Shown here piece by piece: positions 22,979 through 34,139 of a stretch of 64,000 bases of DNA. A program made the translations under genes and the position numbers. Where the stretch lies: contig JAJFZO010000191.1 in NCBI GenBank assembly GCA_021397835.1, positions 7,413,501 through 7,477,500 on the forward strand, in the 5' to 3' direction. Within the stretch, counting starts at the first letter, position 1; every line of letters starts with the position of its first letter. Source of the DNA: Moringa oleifera. Its lineage: Eukaryota; Streptophyta; Magnoliopsida; Brassicales; Moringaceae. The notes beneath the pieces are model-generated. The model was given only the letters and a program-made list of their open reading frames with translations. It had not been told where the DNA came from and made no database searches.

Positions 22979-23298
22979 GAGCCTCTTTGATTGTGTTCTA
23001 GTTTTTTTTTTAAAATTATTTTTAAAAATAAATTTTAAAAGTTGTTTTTTTAAAAAAACTTGTTTGATAAAATTATTTTAAAATAGTTTTTTTTAAAAAA
23101 ATTGATTGATAATTACAATAATGTCATTAATGAAAATATGTTCTTTGTGAAAGTTAAAAAACAAAATAAAAATAACTCTAAGATGTTTTTTATTTTTTAA
23201 AAATAAAAAAATTATTTTTAAAATCAACTTTTACAAAACAACTTCATCAAACAAAATTTTTATTTTTTATTTTTAAAAACAAAAATCAAACAAGCCCT
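22979..23298. repeat. MITE-like element upstream of the S1/P1 nuclease gene
   Basis: The left end GAGCCTCTTTGATTGTGTTC and the complement of the right end CAAGGGCTTGTTTGATTTTT are similar (consensus GGGCTTGTTTGATT, common in plant hAT-type MITEs). The interior is A/T homopolymer-rich and non-coding. Length is about 320 bp. The target duplication was not resolved. Confidence 0.5.
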
Positions 23299-23957
23299 TG
23301 TTTTGGCAAAAACATGATTCCTTGATGATATAGAATAAGAATAAATAGGGATTTGTCGTTATTCACTTAGGACACCAGCTCATTAGCATCTCTAATCTTA
23401 CAATAAAATATTAATTTGGTAACGGATGACATTTCGATATGGTCAATTTTATTTATTTTTTTATTTTTATTATATTATCAAATTAATATTATTGTTATCT
23501 TTAATTTTCATTTAAAATTTTATAAATAATTAAGCATACAATTTACAAATTAATTTAATTTATTTAAATTATAATTATTATTAAATATTTGATTCATGTC
23601 AACTGTGTATATAATATTAAAATTTTTATGTAAAAATATATTTAAAAATTATTATAAATTAATTATTTTACTATCCTAAATAAAATAATTAACATAATAA
23701 ATATTATTTATTGATAATTATTATAAAATATTATTAAAAATATTAATCACATTAATTTAATGTAAATAACTAAAAATAAAAAAGATTAGCATTAGAATAT
23801 TCTGAGAAGATATTCTTTTAAAAGTAAAATGGTGTTAATGTTGATGCCAAAAATGGAAGATGCTGTTACTCGTCATTCTCTGCATTTTGGTTGTTTTCTA
23901 CATCTGTGGTCTAAGTGCCATATAAGTAAGTTCTACATCCACGGTTCTTATCAGAAA
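23299..23957. other. 5' flank of the S1/P1 nuclease gene
   Basis: Very AT-rich (23440-23780). In-frame ATGs from 23829 would extend the nuclease by 43 residues, but the extension precedes and would bury the signal peptide, so it is not accepted. Confidence 0.5.
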
Positions 23958-25782
23958 ATGAGGATGGCGAGTTGCGGAGTTTACATATCCACTGTTGTTC
24001 CCTTTATACTTCTCTTTCCGGTGATCTATGGCTGGGGAACCGATGGTCATCTAACTATTTGTCGAATTGCTCAGGTGCCTTACCATCTCTTAGTCTCTCC
24101 CTCTAAACTCTAATGTTGTGTTCTTTGCTCTTGGTTATGCGCTTCTTCTTTTGTGGCAGTCTCGCCTGAGTGAAGCTGCAGAGGATGCTGTGAAACAGCT
24201 GCTGCCGGAATCTGCAGAAAATGACTTGGGTAGCGTTTGCTCATGGGCAGACCATGTCAAGTTCCATTATCGCTGGTCATCTCCCCTACATTACATCAAT
24301 ACTCCTGATAATCTCTGCTTCTATCGGTACACCAGTAAGTTCTTTTGTCTTTCTGCGTACTCAATAAGGCTATAAAAATGGTGCTGATTGGTCATTATCT
24401 TATTTTAGGGGATTGCAAGGATGAAAATGGAGTGAAAGGAAGGTGCGTTGCAGGGGCAATAAACAATTACACCACTCAGCTTCTTAGCTACCACACTGCT
24501 TCCTCTCAAGCTGACTGTAAATCCTTGTGAATGCTTGTGCCTTTTTCCCTCCTTTCCTTTCTTTTTTTGTTCTTTTCCTTTTTCTTGGAGAAAAATATTC
24601 CAGGATTCATGCATAATCTGAAACTTTCATTCAATGGAGTTATCTCACTGAATTTTGTCTTTTATGGAACGATTGCAATACCCATCAGATAACCTCACAG
24701 AGGCACTTCTGTTCCTTTCTCATTTCATGGGAGACATTCATCAGGTACCGTAGGACACCGACCATAACATGGCTGGATTCTCTTTTATTTCTCTGCACTG
24801 AATAATATTGGGTTAATTTGACGAATGCAGCCCCTACATGTGGGTTTTACTTCAGACAGGGGAGCCAATACCATTGAAGTTCATTGGTATACCAGGAAGC
24901 AAAATCTTCACCATGTGAGTTCGGTTATCCGTAAGTAAGCTCGCTCCATAGCAGATCACATTACATGTAAGCACTAATCAAGATATGCAGGTTTGGGATA
25001 ACAACATAATCGAGACAGCTGAAGAAAGGTTCTATAATGCAAATGTAGATGACCTGATCGATGCAATCCAACAGAATATCACTGTACGATGAAATAGAAT
25101 TAGCTCTTGACCTTAATTTTGTTTCTTAAAATTTGTTTATGCCCTTTATCTGTTCTGACGTAGTTGTTCCAGGAAACAGACTGAATGGGCAGATCAAGTC
25201 AAAAGATGGGAAGCCTGCCGTCTCAACAAGACAACATGCCCAGACAAGTATGCTACCCAACCATGATTAATTTAATTAGCATATAAGACAACAATTTATG
25301 AGCGTAGTTTCTTCATCATAACCTTATCCGTTGAGTAAAAGGTAAAACAAAGTTGGTAGCGGCAATATATATAATCGTTTCTCTTATGAACCGAGGCTGC
25401 TTCTTTCTTTCCTAATAGACCTTCTAATTTATACCTTTATACAGACAAATGACATCCTTTGTTCCTTGCCATGGATGTGTTCTTGTATATACTGCTAATT
25501 ACTTTGCATTTTGGGATTTTTGTGCAGATATGCATCTGAAGGTATCAAAGCAGCCTGTGACTGGGCATACAACGGGGTACATGAAGGATCAGTGCTTGAA
25601 GGTAAACAGGACATATTTCTGAGTCTAACATGCATGCCTTTCTCCTAATTCCTAATAACAAGAGAAACAACAATGACTTGCTTGCAGATGAATATTTCCT
25701 CTCCCGTCTGCCCATAGTCAACTGGCGATTAGCTCAAGGAGGGGTTCGGCTTGCAGCCACTCTCAATCGAATATTTGGCTGA
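23958..25782 (+). CDS. ENDO2: S1/P1-type bifunctional endonuclease, ENDO2-like
   Basis: Zinc-dependent secreted nuclease that cuts single-stranded DNA and RNA, acting in the secretory pathway/vacuole/apoplast during senescence or cell death. Nine exons: 23958-24074, 24160-24334, 24409-24516, 24689-24744, 24831-24914, 24991-25083, 25180-25247, 25528-25601, 25688-25782. All splice in frame with GT-AG borders to 289 residues, the usual family length. Residues 1-25 form a signal peptide. The mature protein begins WGTDGH, giving Trp26 and His31 (P1 positions 1 and 6). Other expected zinc ligands are Asp70 in SWADH, His83 in LHYINTP, His145/Asp149/His155 in LSHFMGDIHQPLH, and His179/Asp183 in HHVWD. 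N-glycosylation sequons include N135-L-T and N-K-T near residue 230. Exon 7 uses the AG at 25178-25179; the nearer upstream AG would bring in a stop. The gene looks intact. It is tail-to-tail with USP1, about 230 bp apart. Confidence 0.95.
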
Positions 25783-26013
25783 CAAAAGTAATGGGTTCAT
25801 TGAGCATGGCTGAACATTAAAAGGATACTAGAGCTAGGCTTACACTAGTGGTTCAGTTAGAGGCTTTCAGCAATGCTGACAATGGAGATGATGGTATTCT
25901 CTTATAAGTCTAGGGTTCTGCATTTACATGTACGAACAAAAAATCTAATAGCTAGTTTAATTGAAAGCAGGGTTCCTGATTTGTTGCTTACAGAGTAGTG
26001 TACTGATGCTTCT

Positions 26014-26854
26014 TTACGGTTTCTTCGCCACAAGAACAGGGCACTTGGCATTAAGAAAACAGTAATTGCTGATATTACCCAGAAAAGCCCTGTATAAACA
26101 TAACTACATTACACTTCCATATTGTTAATTTTGCCTCACAGGATCTGGACATTTAATATCATATTATAAGAATATTTCTCAAGTATCAAAAGGGTAGAAT
26201 AAGAGAAGCAAATTGACCTAATTTTTCCAAGGCTTCTTTCACCGATAATGAGCAGATTAACATTGAGCTCTTGAACTGCATTGCATATGGCCTCTTTAGG
26301 GTCGCCAACATTAGTAAGTGTCTCTGCAATCACCTGCAAGAAACAAAATCAGTAAAAACTGACCCTGCATGATATAATTGTGATGGTATTAACGACCAAG
26401 CTATGTAAGAACTGCGGCCGCACCCCTCTGCACCCGCAAATATCCGTAGCCTTCTGTAAGAGAGCCAAAGTAAGCCTGTTCTGTTGCTCTGGGACATTGT
26501 TAGCGAAATCAGGAGCTGTTACGCATAAAACCCATAGTTGCGTATTATAACAATAATAAACTCGAGAACCCGTAAATACCCAGATTACACATAAAGAGGA
26601 ACATATAGGGGATCTAAGGGAGGGACTTAACTGGTCGAAACAGGGTAGTACATGCGGGCGGAGCCGATGAAAGAGCCCCAGGTGTAACTAGTTTTGGCAG
26701 GCGGCTGTGCCATGAAAATGATGAGTGGAGACCCAGTAATTGAATCTTTCAGATTGTCAAGAACCCACATGAGCGCATAGTGACTGTACTCACTCTCATC
26801 AATGGCTATCGTCACCTTCTTCCCCTGCCGTCCTTCGCCTTCTGGGTCTGCCAT
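26014..26854 (-). CDS. Universal stress protein USP1 (UspA domain)
   Basis: Four exons on the - strand: 26854-26632, 26515-26424, 26333-26218, 26089-26014, joining in frame to 168 residues. Plant UspA-domain proteins are small, often dimeric, nucleotide-binding stress proteins. The first strand KKVTIAIDESEYSHYAL (residues 12-28) and the GDPKEAI phrase are typical. The nucleotide-binding loop, normally G-2x-G-9x-G-S/T, is degenerate. Residues 136-149 read GERSLGKIRAFLGN, so the second glycine is Ser139, the final S/T is Asn149, and one residue is missing, because exon 3 is 116 nt against 119 nt in the two paralogues. The protein ends NAKCPVLVAKKP. The frame is otherwise intact, so this is probably an expressed but non-ATP-binding type. 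It lies convergent to the nuclease gene and in tandem with USP2. Confidence 0.9.
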
Positions 26855-27477
26855 TGCTATACTTACGGTTTAGACCTAATACACAAACTAATGAGACAAA
26901 ACACTACCCAGATAGTCTTTATCAACGTATATGGATAAGCCTGTAGCTATAGAGACAAAACTGGGTGTTGAATTCTGAATTCATTGAAATGGGCGGTTGG
27001 GAAACAGATGGCAGGGTTTCATGGGCAACTGAGGAGCGAGGATCCACATGGCGAGCCGTTTCTGAGTTGGTGATATTTAATTCAATGGATAGACACTATA
27101 GACTATTGCTTGTTAGATACTCTCTTGGGTCATTTTAATAATAATATGGAAGGTGGATGATTTGTTAATGTCTCAGATGCAAAGGTCCTCTGCTTTGGTG
27201 GCTTTTGATTTTCTGTTTTAATGAGCCTTCTAAAATGTTTTTTGTGATCTCTTTTAGATAAAAGGGAGTATGATCAAATACAATCAGACTCATCTTCCAA
27301 CTGGGCACTACAGAAAATACAGAAGGTCATAGCCAATCTTTTTAAAACATTACTTCTGCACTCAAATTCTAAAGCACATATCTATCAGCTGTAGCACTTC
27401 TGCAACAACTTCTTCATATTATCAAATATTCGGATCTGTGGATGTTATTTGATGTGGTTCCATAAGTAAAATCTTGG

Positions 27478-28483
27478 TCAGCCTTCTTTCTCCAGAACTA
27501 AAACAGGGCACTTGGCGCTCTTTGAGTAATAGCTGCTAATGCTCCCCTGGTAAACCCTGTATCAACAAGGATTTATAACTTTTTTTTAGAAAACAGCAAG
27601 AGTATCTTCTCAAGGAGTCAAGGAACTTGAATACAATATGGCATGGCACTCGTCTGGTTTGTTATTGTATCATTTAAGGCAGAACCTATATTATAGTGTC
27701 AAAAGAGACAGAGAATATGCACTGGATCCATGAGTAGGAGAGCATCTAACCTTTTGAGGATACCATGGTACTGATCACCAGTCACTAGTAGATCGATTTG
27801 GTACTTTTGAACTGCTCTGCATATGGCCTCTTTAGGATCCCCTGCTTCCGTAACTGTTTCTGCAATTATCTGTGGGGAGCAAAACAGTCAGTGTGGCCCC
27901 CAAATGCTCAAAAACACTAAGATTGATCCATAAATGTCTCGGATTTTTCCTCTCCTATGAACAGAACTAGAAAAAGAGCAAATCTGTAATTGAAACAAAC
28001 AAGATAAGAGGAAGGAAGGCATCATAAATAAAGGCAATGTTCACTGTCAAAATTTTACAATTCCACACAGCTAAATGAATACCCCTTGTCTTGCACAGAT
28101 CCTTTTGGCTTTTTCCAAGATACCTAATGAAACCTTCTTATTTTGCTCTTGAGCAGACCTAATCAGAGCCGGGCCTGCAATTCAAGACTTGAGCATGTTT
28201 AACATCGGTAAGGAAGATATTGAGATTAAAGAAACCAGAACAGAGAATACGAGAGTAGGAACACTTAACCGGCTGAGAATGGAGAGTACAAGCGAGCAAA
28301 ACCAAGCGATCCTGCAAAGCCACTATGACAAGGAGGAGGTGGCTGTGCCGCAAAGATGACGAGCTGTGACTTCGCCACTGATTCTTTGAGATTCTTGAGC
28401 ACCCAAATGAGCACATGGTAACTGGACTCGGTCTCATCAATGGCCACCATCACCTTCTTCTTCGACCCTTCTTTTCCTTCCAT
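27478..28483 (-). CDS. Universal stress protein USP2 (UspA domain)
   Basis: Four exons: 28483-28270, 28174-28083, 27869-27751, 27556-27478. They join in frame to 167 residues with intron phases identical to USP1. It begins MEGKEGSKKKVMVAIDETES, aligning with USP1 and USP3. An upstream in-frame ATG at 28567 would add 28 residues, but it overlaps the likely TATA box, so the start at 28483 is preferred. The nucleotide-binding loop reads GDQYHGILKRVYQGS: spacing and the final Gly-Ser are kept, but the second glycine is Tyr. The C-terminus SAKCPVLVLEKEG is normal. Probably intact. It is in tandem with USP1 (about 620 bp between them), and a CACTA transposon separates it from the third copy. Confidence 0.9.
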
Positions 28484-28565
28484 TTCAGATGAAGATGGCA
28501 GACGATCTCTGCTTCTGATACAAGGAACTTTTAGTTTGTACACGACAGTCAAACTAACTGAAACC

Positions 28566-28580
28566 ATTTATAATAAAATA
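28566..28580 (-). promoter_or_regulatory. TATA box of USP2
   Basis: On the - strand TTTTATTATAAATGG lies about 85-95 bp upstream of the chosen ATG at 28483. It includes the rejected upstream ATG, which would then lie upstream of the transcription start. Confidence 0.5.
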
Positions 28581-31500
28581 TAGGGAGGTTTCTTCATGAA
28601 CAGAGCAGAGCTTTGAAACGGAGACATGGAGGGAACAGTTAGGAAAATGACAACATACAATGGTAACAAACAATTACGATTTGAAAAAAAGAAAAATCAA
28701 TTAATTACCACAAGTCAAATGAAGAACTTTTGAAAATGGAAAAAATATCTGTTTTGAAAGGGAAATTTATCATAATAAAGCCCTTTTCCTTCAAATAAGT
28801 TGCAAACTAAAGTCTTATTGCTTTAAAAAAGTTTATTCTCCCCAGAATAATTTAATTAAACCTGTTCTTAATCTTTGGAATCGCAAAATATTTTCACTTA
28901 TTTTATTTTTCAGAACATTCACTAACTTTCAGAAATATTTGATTTGACCCAAGATCAAAAATTAATGGAATATTTAAAATACTTTTGTAAATAGTTTAGA
29001 TACAGCAAACACACAAAATAGTGCCATGTTTATCTATGCTTCCAAGCTATTGTTCTTTTACGCAAGCAAACAAAGGATACTCCATCGGGCAAGCAGCCAT
29101 GGGAAGAAGCAATCCTAATGCTAATGTGAAGACAAATTACAGGCAATGGACATGTAGTCCGGGTTAGCTGGTGGTCTTTAGCCAACTAAGTAATTTTTCA
29201 GCTTCGTCCATCATGCTCAGATGAGAAGGTACTTAAAGGATGTGCCACATGTTAAAAGTGCCAACTTTTGTTTTTCTGAGATGCAAATGCTATGTGGGGT
29301 ATTATGTGTTTGCTGAATTCTTCTCTTGATGATAAAAAGCTTGGACTCACAACCTATCATAATAACTATCCACAAGAAACAAACATAGCGGAAAAGCCGA
29401 ACTGGCGTTTACCATAGCCATGAGTTAGGTATGATTACCCCATTTGATGACAAAATTATACACTTTATAAAAATGAAGGATCAACGAGAAAAGGAGACAT
29501 ATTTTTGTTTACCATCATGTCACATCATTTATCTTGTAATAAAAATCTTAAATTTGATTGTGCCAATAAAGGAATCTATATCACTTAAAAATAGCGAGTG
29601 TTAGAGATAAAGGTATTAGAAGGTTAAATTTTCATAATTGAGATTGTGTTGGTAGAATTTACCAAAAAGTACTAATTAAAGGAACATTGTTGGGTGATTG
29701 AGATTTTTTTTTCGATATTTAAGTTAGAGAATAGATTAGACAAAATAAGATTCAGATAAAGATTGCTGAATAGGACTTATTAGGGTTCTTTATCTTATAG
29801 TTTGATTGAAGAGTATCATGATAATTGGATTGTAATAGGACCGATCTAATCTCGTTATGAGGTTGATTTCTCTTAGACTTTATCAATACAACTCTCATGC
29901 TACATAGCTACTTGACATCTCCTTTGTAAGGTGTGGCTTTCCTTGTTGTTAGCCTCATAAAGCCATTAAGTAATTAATAGATTGATTTTGATGATAATAG
30001 ATGCATTATAGAGAACTGACTTGTTCAATCAAGTGTGTAGTGATTATAAACAATAATGAACAAGAAGTTAAGGCTAGTGTGTGCTTAATGAGCGTGAAGA
30101 AAAGAAAGGCTACGTTAATGGTAAGGTTAGCCTTTTAATTCATATGTAATGTCTTAAAATTACTCAATTAAGATGAATCATTTCAAATATTTTGCTATCT
30201 ACAAATCATGTTTTGAATTTTTTTCAAAACATCTAGAAACAAGTTTTTCAAAAATATTAATACGTAAAATATAAGTGGTTTGAAGCTTTCGAGCAAAGGA
30301 AAGGAAACATGGGTCCAAGATAGGTGTCGGGTGGTACCACTAACCATAAGCGCAATATCACTGCCCAAGTCGCTGCCTAAGGTGATACCATTAGCCTATT
30401 CGGAAGTAGCACTAGCTCACTTAAGAAGTATTGAGGTAGTACTATCAATCCTTTAAGCCACGACATCGATATAACATTCAAAATTAAAAATTTGTGCTAG
30501 TATTGGCTATTTGGAGTGGTAATAACCATAGAAGAGGTAGTAACACTTGTAAATATTTTTATAATATGTGTTTGAATGAGTAACGACTAGATTTTTAAAT
30601 TTAGGTATAAAGTTCTCTTTACAAACACGAGTAATGACTCTTGTGCACGTCTAATGGTCTATTTAAATATTTTCTCTTGCTTTTCACTCATCCCATTACA
30701 CTAATCATGATATATTGAACAAATTTATTAGCTTGAGCCTTCATTGTTTGAACACACTTTTCGAAAGAGTTATTCGTTTGTAAGAATTTTTTTTGCTTTA
30801 TGGAGTGGGTTATCAGGTGTGGGATTTACCTTATTATAAAAATGTTGGTTGGGGTATATGATCAAGTACGATTTGAAAGGAAAGCTAGTGAAATCCTCAA
30901 GTAGTTGCTTGCAGGTGTGGATATAAGTAAGGTTGCTAAACCAAATAAAAATCTTAGAGTTGGAATTTCTCTTCCTTACTCTTTAATTTTTGCAATTTAC
31001 TTATTTCTTGTTTGTTTTTGTTTGATAAATTTAATAAATAAAGTTTCAATTATAGTTAAAATAAGTAAAAAAAATTTAAAAACTCAATTTACTTCCTTTG
31101 GGTTGCTTACTTATGGCCAACACTTATAACATAGTATGCTAGTACATCGTAATTTGGTACATTAACACTCTGTAATACGACACACTGAAATTTTGTAACT
31201 TAGTATACTGGCATGCACCTCTTATACACTAACATTGTCCCAAAGTGGGGCTTGCTTGCTTTTATATTGTAATGGGTGCCTCTTGTGGCTCTTAAGCATA
31301 CTTCTTGTGGCCTTGTTAGGGATTGAGTCCTCAATCATATTTAGTCATATCAAAGTCACTCTTTTACTTGAAAGAGTCATTTTGATGTACTTCAATTGTA
31401 AAGCAAAAAAACAAGTTGTTCACATTCTTAGTAGATTGTAACAGACTCCTAATGATGCCTTAACAACCCTGTCTCTTTAGTGTTATAGTGATTTAATAAT

Positions 31501-31825
31501 GACTTCATATTATTATAACTTAAGAGCTGCATAGTAACTTACGGGTTTAACATCGACTTGACGACTTCGCGAAAGCCCTATAAGATTACTCAACAATAGA
31601 GGCTAGGTCCCTAAAAATTTAATTAGTTATTATTTATTATTATATTTACTTACTAATTTTTCTAATTATTTTCCTTATGTTATTAAGTACTTTTGTTGCA
31701 ACAGCAAAGCCAAACTTTCTTTTTTATGTTTTTTTTTTCAAAACTAAGTGACATAAAAAATAATTTACATAACAACTTTTTAGTTTTATGTGTGTGTGTG
31801 TGTGTGTGTATATATATTCTCCACT
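28581..31825. other. Intergenic DNA with an LTR-like remnant
   Basis: No intact gene. Between about 29870 and 31020 the text resembles a decayed retrotransposon LTR: a stretch with repeated 'gtagcactagc/gtagtactatc' phrases at 30380-30450, and GCAGGTGTGGATATAAG at 30914 followed by an AAATCTT...TTTCTC leader like the R-U5 part of copia LTRs. Ends were not found. A (TG)n(TA)n microsatellite lies at 31790-31816. Confidence 0.35.
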
Positions 31826-32360
31826 CACTATAAGAAAAAATAACTTTTCTACAATTTTTTTTCTATGAATTGCACATCCATAGAGAAAATTGTTCATTCT
31901 TTATGAATTTTGAGAATTCTGATCGAATGTTGTAATAAAAATTAGCTTGAAACATTTTTTTGCGAATATAATGGTACACCAGTTACAAAATTGTTAAGAA
32001 AGATTTTGGCAAGTAAACATATGCTCTTCTTACACTCACCCAGCTATTGGCATAATTTTTTTATGTTAAAAAAATATCTAATTTTTTGTGAGTAAATGTT
32101 TTCCTCTATGAATGTGAATCATAGAGAATTATGATATCATAGTGTACCGATAAGCATTCAAAGAGGAAAAAAATTATTTGATTTATTTCATTAAAAATTT
32201 AAAATTGAATCCATAAAATGATCCTCTACAAATTGATTTTCATTAAATATGAATATCATCTTTAAATAAAAATGTGTTATCTATTTTTCTCTACAAATGT
32301 TGACTTAATTTTCTAATAATCTTAATTTCATTGTAAAACAAAAATCATTTTTATTTTAAA
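31826..32360 (+). repeat. Left terminus and subterminal repeats of the CACTA element
   Basis: CACTATAAG terminus followed by dispersed CTATGAAT/CATAGAG motifs in both orientations. Confidence 0.6.
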
Positions 32361-34139
32361 TACTAACCCTAAAAGATGACTTTTTCGTCTTGACCTACAT
32401 TAATCTCTCACCATCTCATATGGGGTTTACCACCACCATTGTAATCGAGCTACAACTAATTTGATCACAATAATTAAATTAAGGTATCGCTCTTCCTCCT
32501 CATACGAATAAGTCTTCATCTCATAACCTTTGTAGTTCATTGATTAAATTAAGACCAAATTCATTTTAAAATATTGATAACTTTGTCCATTTTTCTTAGT
32601 CTTTATCTTGCTATTGTAGAGAAATATCTAATTTCAAGAGGTAAGTTCATGGAAAATCTTCATAAATCTTTTGGTAAATCTCCCTATCTATTTGATAGTT
32701 TGATTGTTTTTTGTTTTGGTTCCTTGAGTGAAAGTTTTGTTTTGTTTCAATGATTGCTGCTTTTTTCCCTTTATATATATATATATATGAATACCTTGCT
32801 ATTATATCTTTAGTAGAAATTAATTGAATTAATTTTCATGTAGCATAGATTTAATATCCCTTCTTTGTTTATATCTGGTTTTATATGTTTTTTTTTTGGT
32901 TACTTGAATTTTTATATTGTCGAAATATTTTCAAAGAAAGTTTTTTTAACTTAATGAAATGTAATTTTGCGTTAAATCAGTCATTTTGTGCTTGTAATGC
33001 AATTTTTGTTAGTTTCCTTAAGTGATGTTATGTTTGAGGAATGGTTTTGGTTAGAATTTTTAATTGGAAGACTGAATGTTGATAAGGAGCTTCTAGTTTG
33101 TTAAGAAAAATCAATTATTTTTACTAATGATGCTTCTTTCTCTATAGTTATTTATTATATATATTCAAGCATTTGTCATTTTGTACCTTAATATTGAATT
33201 AAAAAATAGTATTGGGCTAAATGATATGCAATAAGAGCTGATTTTTTATGTTTTTAAATTGCTTGCTAATAATTGTTTTTTATTTTTAAGGATAAACCAT
33301 TTAAAGATTTAAATTAGCTTAAGTAATATGACTTGATTATGACTTCAGAAATAACGCCTTTGGGCTTTTCTTACTTTTTGTTCTATTCTCTTGCTATAAA
33401 AGTTCTATTGCATACACCTTCTTTATTGGAGTTTAAGTTTTTGGTTTTTTTTTTCAAATTTATTTACTTCTAAGAAAACATAAAATTATGACCACTCATA
33501 ATCTGGATGACGTATTTGTTTCAGCTTTCGAAAAATAGTTTTAAGTTCAAATAATTGTGCATATTTTCCTTGCACTCATACAGAAAGGGTTTAAAAAAAA
33601 AACCATGTTTTTGATTAGCAATGCCCACACTTTCAAAAATAATGCTTTCTAAAGCATGCATTGACCAAAGAGTAAGAACTATATAGTAGTATGTGTTTTA
33701 TATTTTGTTTGGCTATTTTCTTGAGTTTAGTCCTGCTCAAATAACTTTGATGCTTTTTTAATTAGTTGATCTTGATTGTAACCATTCTTTATGACCTTAG
33801 ATCATTACTAATAAGTTGAATATTGATCAAATATAGGATTAAATTCAAGTAGAATTACAACACAATGCATCCATGGAGTTAATACATTTTTTAAGAAGAG
33901 GATTATCACCCAATAAGAGAGCATGTATTTCAATCCCCTACATATTCATAAACAAGTAATATATAAGGCATATCTACCATTATTTATGTAATCGATTTTG
34001 CTATTATTTTAATTTATGTGAAACATTTATGTAGTGCTTGAAAAATATATGGTGATTAGATATTGTCAAATATGATTCATTATCTATTGGATAATAGAAT
34101 TTCTAAAAAGTGCAAGAATGAAATTAATGAATTCCTAAG

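Noticed and set aside
23829..23957. 43-residue extension of the nuclease
   Set aside because: It would place a non-conserved stretch before the signal peptide; the ATG at 23958 gives a standard secreted precursor.
25172..25179. Alternative acceptor for nuclease exon 7
   Set aside because: Splicing at the first AG (25171-25172) brings an in-frame TGA; the AG at 25178-25179 gives the family text TEWADQV.
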